From the NCBI RefSeq assembly GCF_010389155.1, contig NC_057767.1, positions 24,439,723-24,503,722 of the forward strand: 64,000 nucleotides of DNA, in the 5' to 3' direction. This document shows positions 1 to 10,200 of the stretch, piece by piece (within the stretch, counting starts at the first letter, position 1; every line of letters begins with the position of its first letter). The position numbers and the translations under genes were made by a program. The stretch comes from Erigeron canadensis (Eukaryota > Streptophyta > Magnoliopsida > Asterales > Asteraceae). Under the pieces are notes generated by a model that did not search any database, had not been told where the DNA came from, and saw only the letters and a program-made list of their open reading frames with translations.

Positions 1-258
1 TTTTTTTAAACTTCATCTGAAAATCCCTCGGATATCTCGGATTCGTATCTTTCGAACACGCCTACTGGTTGTGTCCATAACTGTTCTCATTTTTAGTACT
101 ATTCATTCTAGTTGTAAAGGAAAATCTCTGAATTAATGTCCTATCGCTTGTTGTTAGTATTTGTTTTACCTTTCCTAAAAAATACATACAAAGTTGTATT
201 CTTAATGTTTATTAAAAAAAAAAATTCCATTGTCATTGTTTTGTGTTTCCGTTTTTAG

Positions 259-447
259 GCTGCATGCAAGCTACAGATCAAAAGTCTCTTGGACCTCACG
301 AGTAATCATATTGTTAACCACGTGTGTAGAAATGGAAACAATACTCGGGATATTCTCAAATTGTTCCACTTGAAAAAGTATTTCACTGTCAAAGAGATGA
401 AAAAAGAGCTCCAACTGAAATCTTGGGTTCTTGAGTCTCTTGACTAA
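259..447 (+). CDS. SKP1-like protein, last exon (partial)
   Basis: This is the 3' coding exon of a SKP1 family gene, the adaptor that links F-box proteins to cullin-1 in SCF ubiquitin ligases. A polypyrimidine tract and AG at 257-258 form the acceptor. The exon then reads 62 codons to TAA at 445-447. The opening residues AACKLQIKSLLDLT match the family signature AA-Y-L-IK-LLDLT of the SKP1 dimerisation domain. After it come positions corresponding to the I-K-TF-I--DFT-EEE segment, here degenerate as RDILKLFHLKKYFTVKEMKK. The usual C-terminal WAFE is replaced by WVLESLD, so this is a divergent, plant-specific SKP1-like copy. The N-terminal POZ-like part lies left of the window; 1-256 looks like intron. 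It could be a recent pseudogene, but this exon has no break. Confidence 0.8.
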   Translation, partial: AACKLQIKSLLDLTSNHIVNHVCRNGNNTRDILKLFHLKKYFTVKEMKKELQLKSWVLESLD

Positions 448-669
448 ATCATGTATTACCTAATGTAATCTTGGAATGCTTGTTTTGTGTAAATAATATT
501 GAGTTAGGAGGTGATTATAACGCTAAAGTAATTTACTGTTCACACCAGAGTTAAGTTGTCATGTACTTGTACCATCCGCTTTCGACTTTTGTGAATTTTG
601 GTGTAATCTTTTGTAAATGATTTTGTATTTGAGTTGAAAGATTGTGTCTATTTTGTAATGCATTGATGA

Positions 670-1291
670 TATTTGAAACTTAGCTTGTTTTCTAGTTCCC
701 AGGATCCGGAGAATATCCAGTTAGAGCTAGTCCCCAATTTAAGTACCATCTGCGGTAATCTGTTCATTGCTAATTATTAGTAACATATAATTACATGTTC
801 TTTGAACTTCGGTTCTATACCATGTAATGAAGGCTACCAAGATAACATATGTCTATTATTAATCTATTCATTTGATAAGTATTTGAATCAACTCCCAAAT
901 GAACAAGTGGATAATCAATTAAGTGTATACTTGAAAGGCTATCCTGGTTTCTGGAGGATCGAACCAGGCCAGCATTCAAAATGCTCATAAAAAAGATAAA
1001 TCTAAGTAACGAGATTCACATTAACATGAAGGGACTAAAGATCACTAAATGGATATATGCCGTTTTATGTTACTCACAGCAATAGTATTAACAACACTTT
1101 TGAAACTTATCACTAAGGGAAGTGTTTACGGTGAAACTTGTAACTAGCATTGGAAGTATATATTTGTTACCCTCTATCAGATTCATCGTTATGGCTCAAG
1201 CACATTGTCAAGATTATGGTAGTTTAGACCTGTAGCATATCCTTCCAGATTTGTTAGAGTGTGGAATTTCCAATTGGTATTGGTGGCCGTG
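670..1291 (-). pseudogene. Rhamnogalacturonate lyase relic (third copy)
   Basis: Three blocks match exons of the two intact lyase genes in this window, in the same order and strand. Block 1169-1290 matches exon 3 (the V--NG-VQV-LSNPEG region). Block 930-991 matches exon 6; it reads YEHFECWPG and then, one base out of frame, PPETRIAF. Block 672-785 matches exon 11; it reads ITADGT, a stop, then shifted IG and LA, and still continues into what was the splice donor. Stops and frameshifts occur within each block, and exons 4-5, 7-10 and everything after exon 11 are absent. I infer an old tandem copy that decayed and lost most of its length. It is not expected to make protein. Confidence 0.75.
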
Positions 1292-2076
1292 AGGTTTTAA
1301 GTGCCCAGGACGAGTTGGGAAAAAAATAAACCTCATTGCTTTTACCGAATTCAAATATATAAACAAAGTTTTTATAAATGACAGCTAACATTATAATTTT
1401 TAAAAAAATTTTATGCCCCTAAAATGAAATGTCCCAGAACGAGGTCGGGTTCGCCTCTCCCAAGGCCGCTCCTGAATAAGAAATGATAAAGAGACCTACT
1501 TAAAATAACCTAAATATAGACCTAATTATGAAATGCTGCCCGTTTAATTTTTATAAATCTATTTTTCTTTTATTCTTATTCCGATAATGACCCTTACAAA
1601 AAGTTACGCACTATTATTAATTTTATTTTTGTTCTCTTAGAAAAAAAGCATTTCAAATATAACTTAACTGCGTAATTTCCTTGGGACCATGATACACTAG
1701 CCTGGCCCACACAATCGGGCCTGGGCCACGAGAATATAACCTAACTTTTATGTTTTATTTTTGGTTTTCTCTAATAGTAGTAAATCATTAGATATGGAGA
1801 AACTAACGATGATTACCAAAAAATCCAACTGATAATTATAAGACATTCAAACTAACTCGCCATGTGTGTTTTTTAAATGTGGAAATGTTATCTTAATGTA
1901 TTTTTCGGTTGAGGTTAACGAAGCAATTTATGGCCTCGTGCTCACGGGCTCATGATAAGTAGGTTACGGGCTGCAACTTTGGGCTTTGAGCTTCGATGAT
2001 ATAGTGTATAGACTTGTTAAAGAAAAAAGACACAAATTCGGGTCAGTTTCAATATAATCACAGGGACTTCTTTTTC
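1292..2076. other. Intergenic, 3' flank of lyase gene 1
   Basis: No reading frame or repeat with clear boundaries was recognised. The last 200 bases before 2077 should hold the 3' UTR and polyadenylation signals of the lyase gene on the - strand. Confidence 0.5.
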
Positions 2077-5000
2077 TCATTTAGGAAGGGGTCCTTCTAA
2101 ACGAATGTAGTCGTACATTATCCCTCCGGGAAACAAGATTCCTTCGTTGATTCTTGTCAAATAAATGGCATTCTGCCCGGTCTTTAGAAACTTTGACGAT
2201 ACAGCTATGTTATATAACCAGTACAATCCATGTATTCCATGCCTTGAAACTGCATTGTCACCACCAATTACTCCAGTTGAAAATAGCGGCACATCCGTAT
2301 TTTGGTTGTTAACTCGAACCTAAAGATGAAAAATGTAGTGACGATCTCAATATCACTTTTATCACTTGTAACTGTATATTTAGTCTATTTATGCAACTCT
2401 CATCTAATTTAAATTTGAAGTAAATGTAGAACACTGATATTAAGTTTTGTTGAAATCTGAATGCAGATCTTTCTAACCAGTTCTAAATATATACCTGCAA
2501 ATCGGAAAATTGTGCTGATGCTAGAGCCAATCTCAGTGTATAAGTTCCATTCTTGATCATTTCGTGAAGCTTGAACTTGATAGTCCATATTGTTTTGTCG
2601 TACATAACGTCAAATTTCTGCCTATAATAATCAATAAAGATAAGTTCGTATGAGACAAGTCATAGATTCATGAATGAAGACTTACATAAATAATTACCTG
2701 TTTACATGTGCAAAGAACCAATCTTTTTTGTAATCACTTTGACCAACCGTGAAAACCAAATCACTATCAGGATATAACTTTGGGTATCTTTCCCATAATC
2801 CGTATTGCCTAAACCTGCTAAATGATGTATTTTAGATCTATTTTTATCACTTTTAACTGTAATGACCAATTTGAATAATACTAACCTGTTAAGATCATTG
2901 TCAAGAAATTGGTTTGTATACATTGGGTCAGATTCAGGAATGTAGAATTCAGCTGCAGATCGATCAGGTATGCCAATCTCCCATAACGTTGGACCCTCTC
3001 TTGGGGGCTCGAAAACAAGATCACCAAGTCTGATGTCACAACCTGCTCAAAATATATCAAACGTCGATTCATAAATGTACGTTTAATTTTCTTATTGGTT
3101 TTCAGTACCTCAAGCAGTTTAGAATAGAGACCTGGTGTGATGGTGATGGCGCTAACGTTTTTGTAGTCGCCAATGTATCCATGGACCCAAGCATACACAT
3201 TATATGTGCCAGCCAGTATATTTTTAATCGAAAAGTCTCCTTCATCATTCGTATTAGTCCAAAATTGATAACCCTGTTGAAGACAATGTATGTATGTATA
3301 AAATGATTCTAATTCAATGGTTGGTCGCATCTGAAGCTCACCTTATTTTCACGTTGCCATGATCCGAGGTCTCCTGGTGGAGCTAGTCCAATGTAAGCAC
3401 CATTTGCTGGTGTGTGTTTGTCAGTTATGAACCTAAACGAAATCAAAAATATATTTGATGCAAACCGTACGTGTATTGCTCTTTTCAAATTTAGTGAGAA
3501 AGGTGAAATCTCGTACCTATCGTATACCATTAATCTACCACTTATTTTACCCCTTTGATGAGCTTTCTGGAAATCTGTTGAAGCTGGAAAACTGTAAGGC
3601 CATTTTTCAACTTCCTTTAACATCTGGAAATCATTATATCGAAGTTAATATCAATTTTGATGATAGTAAAAGTAAAGCAAAGAATGACAGCCTCACGAAA
3701 CATGCAGTGTTTGCACATATATACCCGATTCTTGGCATCTTTCCAAAGCATATGAGGATCTTCTCCAGTAGAGTTCGAATTTACATACATGAAAACCGGA
3801 CCAAAAACTTTCTTCCACATCTCACCTTCCTCGAACTTGATAACTAAATCGCTTCCCCCATAGTGAGCACTTACAAACATCTGCATTTATCAAAACTGAT
3901 GGTTAAAACATAAACTACAGTATATCTTAAAAAGTTATACATTGTCGTAAAGAAAATTGTTGATGGCGTCAATACTGTAAGCTATTCTTACAGCAAGATT
4001 TACGGGTCCAACATGTGAAGTAAGCTCTTGTTTTCGGGGTCCACCAGTTCGAAACTCATTACTTGGCGTTATCTGCCAAAACCCAACAAGGGGCTCCGTA
4101 GATATCCATCCATGGACCTTTAGATCCTTGGTTTCACACGAATATTGATATTTATCGTCTACCTATACACCAAAAACAGAAAATCATAACTCGTTAGGGA
4201 GGAAAAGAAAATGAGTGAGGCAAACAAACTACTAGTATACGCACTAGTATTTTTTGGGCCGGCTTGTGCCAAGGACATTAACCTATATATGATTACCTCT
4301 CCTTTGAACTCAGGTTCCACTGGGTTAAGAAGATGTACCGCCTCAGGAAAAGACAATGGTTTTCCTCTTTTGGGTGACCGATCATCGGGCAAAGGCATAT
4401 ACCTTTGTCTGTCATCAGACATGGCCATATAGTGAAACCTATAGCAATAACAAATTCATCATCATCAATCAATATTTATTAGTCCTACCATTCAAATTTA
4501 GTAATTAAATGTAAGTTATGGAAAGGTCTTTACTTGTCTTTCCGAAGCTTGAACACTATTCTGGTTTCGGGAAGATTGAAACCAGGCCATCCCTCCAAAT
4601 GCTCGTAAATTGCATATGAGTAGAAGCCCGCAGAACCACGAAGCAAAACAAACCTATTATGTTATAGCTTCTCACTATTATCATTGAAATTATACAAATT
4701 GGCTTCACAATAGTTACAAATAATAAGATATCACCTTTTGTCTATCTTCAATGGGGCATGCTTTCCCTCCTGGGAGGAATCCCATGTTCTTGAAAATGAG
4801 ATTTCAACTTGATCCTCTGTTTCTACTATAACTTCACAACTTGTTCCTACAATCCTATTTTAAAGTGATTATCTTGTTATTAAGAGCATGATGTAAATAG
4901 TAAGTTGTAGTATTCTCAAGTTGTTTAACACAAATAAGAGTGTATGAGTATATATCGCTTAAAAGTCTCTCTCTAGCTTCCAGTCTATATAAAACGTAGT

Positions 5001-7234
5001 TAGCAGAAGTCAGTCTAGTCTATCTACAGTTCCGTCACGTCAAGGGCATCAAGTATTTATATGATACAAACATATATGTGTAAAGTCAAATTTGAAAATA
5101 AAGACTCAAAAATTCAAAACAAGACATTAAAGTGGGCGGAAGTAGTATGTACCTTTCGGAAGTACCAGTCGTGCCAGGACTTCCAGGTGGACTCCAAACA
5201 AGGTCCCAATACCTATAAGCAAATAATGTCAAAACTCGATATATACACCTCACCTCTTTCATACTCTATCCATGTCAAAGTTAGATATAGTTGACATGGA
5301 CATTCAACATATTCTAACAAACACTTAGACCTCTTGATAATTTGTATAAAATTCCTTAAATTTGGACCATTCAGTAATTAAGGTACATATGTTATACTTA
5401 ATTTTAAACTTATCTTTCTCTTTGTAATATCTACATTCGACATAATGCTACCGTTGTTACAACGTCAATAACATAATATTTTACGCGGTTAGATGAAAGG
5501 AAAATGATAGGTTTACCCTCGACCAGTTTCGTCATTCCTTACTTCTAGCAGATTGTCAATTCCATTATATTGTATGCTCGTGAGATGTCCCTCTGGATTT
5601 GATAGAATGATTTGGACTATGCCATTACTCAATACCACCTACAATAATCAATTGATTTATATTTTAAAAAAAAAATTATATAAAGGCATGACTATTGGCT
5701 AAGACACCAAATCTTAATCTTATCTTAATATCTATAAAATATAATATAGAGTTAATTACAGAAATCGTCCATGTCGTGGTACCCAGTTTGCAGGTTTCAT
5801 CCTTAACTTTCAAAAATTACAGTTTTAGTCCAAAAAACTTTGCTCCGTCAACAGTTTTAGTCCTGACCATAAACGTCCGTTTAAAATCAGGTCACGTGAT
5901 TCGCACGTGATGGGTAATCTCGTAAACTGGCTTAATAATACCCAGAGTTAATTACAAGAATCGTCCCTGTTGTGGGCAGTCACTTGCAACTTTCATCCCT
6001 AACTTTCAAAAAATTACAATTTTGGTCCAAAATCCAAAATAAAATTAAACACAAAATTATTTGTATTTCTAATGCATAACATACAGTGGCGGATCCAGAC
6101 ATTTCGTCAAGTGGGGGCTAAATTTGTTTTTTCATCGAATGATTCTTTTATTCTTTGTAAGAGTGGGTTCTTTTTGCGATTTGAGCCAAAATCTAGTGTA
6201 AAATGCATCAATATCCCGTTATCGTGCTATAAGTCGTTGGGATCGGTCTCCCCCACCCCTTACACATTGGATCCGCCCATGATAACATATATCACAGATA
6301 GAATCCCAGATCCAAAATCAAACACAAATTTAATGCAAAATTTAATGAAACTCTAATTTCATTACTTTCATATCAATACATGATCTGTATACAAACATAA
6401 TATATAATTATATATATTAGATCTATTCATTATATACAATTAACTCATAAACAAAAAAATCTTAGAAAAATCTTACCATCTTTATTATTCTTAGCTCTTC
6501 CTCTGTTTTTATAAGTTCTCAAAACAAAAATGAAACTAAGTAAAAAAAAATATCAATTACTTAAAACCCATAAACACTTAAATCCAAGAGAGTCTGGATC
6601 TCTAGTTTTCAAAAAGAGAGTAGGGTGTGAGTTAAGATTATTTGTGAATTTATATGTGATAGAAATAAAAGAAGTTGGATAATTAGGATTTTTTTTGTGT
6701 GTGTGTGTAAATGTTTCTTTTCATATAGACTGAGAATAAAACTTTTGGACCAAAACAGTAATTTTTTGAAAGTTAGGGATAAAAGTTGCAAGTGACCGTC
6801 TACAACAGGGAAAATTTCTGTAATTAACTCTAGGTATTATTAAGCCAATTTACGAGATTACCCATCACGTGTGAATCACGTGACTTGGTTTTGAACGGAC
6901 GATTATAGCCAGGACTAAAACTGTTGACGGAGCAAAGTTTTTTGGACTAAAACTTTAATTTTTGAAAGTTAGGGATGAAACCTGCAAGCTGGGTACCACG
7001 ACAGGGACAATTTCATTAATTAACTCTATAATATAGGAGGTTGGGGTACACTTGGCACTCTTAATTCCCCTCTTTGAGCCTAATCCTCCCACCTTATTAA
7101 TCCTCTACTTTTTTAATATTTTATTTAACTAATGGTCGACCTTATTATTAATTAAAAACTCTTTTTATCTTTAAAAGTCTCTCAAAAATTATAATCTATA
7201 TACAACCTGAAAAAAACCCACCCTCACATATTCT

Positions 7235-7267
<33 letters not shown>

Positions 7268-10200
7268 ACGGCAAAAAAAAAAGTCTACGATCGACTACCA
7301 AAAGTGTTTTTAATTAATATACTTTGTTCAAATTTAATCATTAGTATTATTATTATTTAACGTTTAATTCTTATGTTATTGTTATTATTATCTCTTTTAA
7401 TATAGTTTGTTGTCCACTATAGGTTCGTTATGGTTTCTTCTTCAACAACAAAAAATAAGACCACATTAGCTCATCTAAAAGATCTTAAGCCAACATATAT
7501 TAACCATCATCTACGACTCCGTGTTGTATATGTATGGACTGTTTCGGAGTGGAACAACCCGAAGAAAATCAAAATGTTCGAGATGGTCTTTGTTGATGAA
7601 TTGGTATGTATTTTAAATAATATATACTATGCACTTTTTGTTTCTCTTTTTGTTTCTTCTTTTTGTTAAGCTTAACTCCAAATTGTTTAGTCTAAAATTG
7701 TTGTTTGTGTTTGTAGTAAATTTAGATATAACAAACCGCAAAATTTTAATTTACTAAAGTTGAAAAAAAAGGGTAAACTGAAATCAATATTTATATACAG
7801 TTAATTTTCATATATTTCTTCTATAGCTTTCGTATTGATTGGGTTGTGATATTGGTCATATTGATGTTTGCTCAAATCATATTGTTATTGTGTAAATTTT
7901 TAAATCTTCTAAGTGGTGCATCTTTTTTTTTATTCAAGCAACTGTTTTCTATGGATGTTTATTATGTGTCAAAAGTATGTAATAACTAAATTGTAGGTAT
8001 CTTAATTTTATTCTGTATCTATTTAATATACTTGAATTCCAATTTTTCAGCTTTAATTAATATATTTTTAGACTACTCGTCCATTGGACAAGCCTGAGCA
8101 CTAGTATACTATAAGACAGTTGAACTAATGATTTATTAACCAATCAAATCGCTCAATTTTATCAAATTGAGTCTCACTTATGTCATCATTTAGATTAACT
8201 ATAGATTAAAAATCCTAATAATCATTATCTAAATATTATTATTATATTAATATTTATATTAATTTGTAAAAAAAGTTTCATTAATTTATACTTTTTTGTT
8301 TTCCATCAATAATTAACACTTTTAGCCCTGCCCTGAATACTTAATATATATTTATTTTTAGCCATCAACTTAATATTTAGTTTAAGATTTAATATAAACA
8401 CAATTTGAACTCTAGATACATATCTCAAACATAATATCAGATGACGAGATACAACATCCTTATCCTAAACACAATAGGAACATGGGATGATCACAAAACA
8501 AAGCACGATTTACAAGAAAGGGTTACTTGAATACTAAATCTTAATCAAAATAAACTCCATTCAAGATTCATTATATCTCTCAACCAAAAAGATACATGAT
8601 TTCTCCTTTTGTATTGTTAGTTTTGCGATTAATGTTTAAAGTTACAATTGTCACTTAAATCAAGAATCCTAATTGTTATCAAAGAATATGAAAACAATCC
8701 TAATTATTATCTAATTATTATAAGACAGGTGATTGAAAATAAACTTATGCGTGTTATGGGTTCGTATCATGACCAAATATATTTATTTGAGTGTCAAGTA
8801 CAGGATCACAAGTATGTTTATATTTTAATTATTAATTATCTTTCATAATAATATTACATTATGAGTACAACTAGTTTAAAAAAGTTCTATAATAGATAAA
8901 TTATTATAGCATGTGCCTTGTGTAATAATTATGGCAAACAATTTCATCAATATGTCTCAGTTAATAATATCAGTGACGAACCTATAATTATTGTACTACA
9001 ACTTGCAAAATATAACACTTAGAACGTATATCTTCAAAATTATAAGTTTTTATGACTTAAATGTATGAAGATCTAATATTGATAATATCGTGTTAGATAC
9101 GAGTCTAAAATCTAGTTAAATCATATAAAGAAGACTTCTAATAATTTAAATAAGTTTAACTAAGAAATACCTTTTACTTTTAGTTCATATATCTACTACT
9201 CCTTTATAATGTATTCACCCCCTATTTTAAGATTGAGTTAGAAAATAGTTAGATGGAAAATTACTAGATTGCCCTTAATAAACAACCCTTAAGGAAAGGG
9301 TTATTAGATATTACTAAAATTACCCTTAATAAATTAATTACACTTTAAACCCTTATCTTCTAAAATATCACTATCACCATTGTATTAACTTACACGGTTA
9401 GACCACTCGACACCAATTATCGATGTCATTGATCACCAACCGTTACCAACACCACTAAACCACCGTCGTCGTCACCGCCGCCGCATTGCGCGGGTACAAT
9501 GTTAGTACTCCTTTATAATAATTATCAACCCCCTATTTTAGAAAGTGTTAGAAAATGGTTAGATGCAAGGTACTAAATTACCCTTAATAAGCACCCCCTA
9601 TGAAAAGGTTATTAAAGATTATCAATTTTGTCCTTAATGAATTAAATTTACACTTTAAAACTTGATCTTGCTAATTTACACTCTAAGTCCTTATTTTTTA
9701 AAATATTTCAACTATCACCATTACATCAACTTAGACGGTTACACCACTCGACACCAATTGTCGATGTCATCACCACTCGTCATCGACTCCACTAAACTGC
9801 CGTTAGCATCACCGTCGCCGCATTGCACGAGTACCATACTAGTAATCCTTAAATATTCTAACTTAACTAAAGCTTTTCATTATTGATAGTACTCTTTATT
9901 TTTCTCTCAATGGTTATTGTATTTTCGTATGAATGAACTTTATACTATCTAATAAAAAGAATAACGCTTTATTTTTTTAGTGTTGAAAAGTTGTGTAATA
10001 TTTTCACTTAACACCTCTTAAAATATTTTGACCTATACTACCTCTTAGCACTAATGATTAAGTTACACTATCGATCCTTTATCTATAAAAGTATCTTTAT
10101 TAACCATTTACATCAATTACTTACACAGTTACACCACTCGAGCCGCCTCTGCCCCCAACAGTCGCCCCTGCCAGCTAGCCGCTACAATCCTGCCATATTG

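Noticed and set aside
3455..3847. 130-codon open frame on the + strand
   Set aside because: It lies antisense across exons 9 and 10 of RGL-1, which splice perfectly on the other strand.
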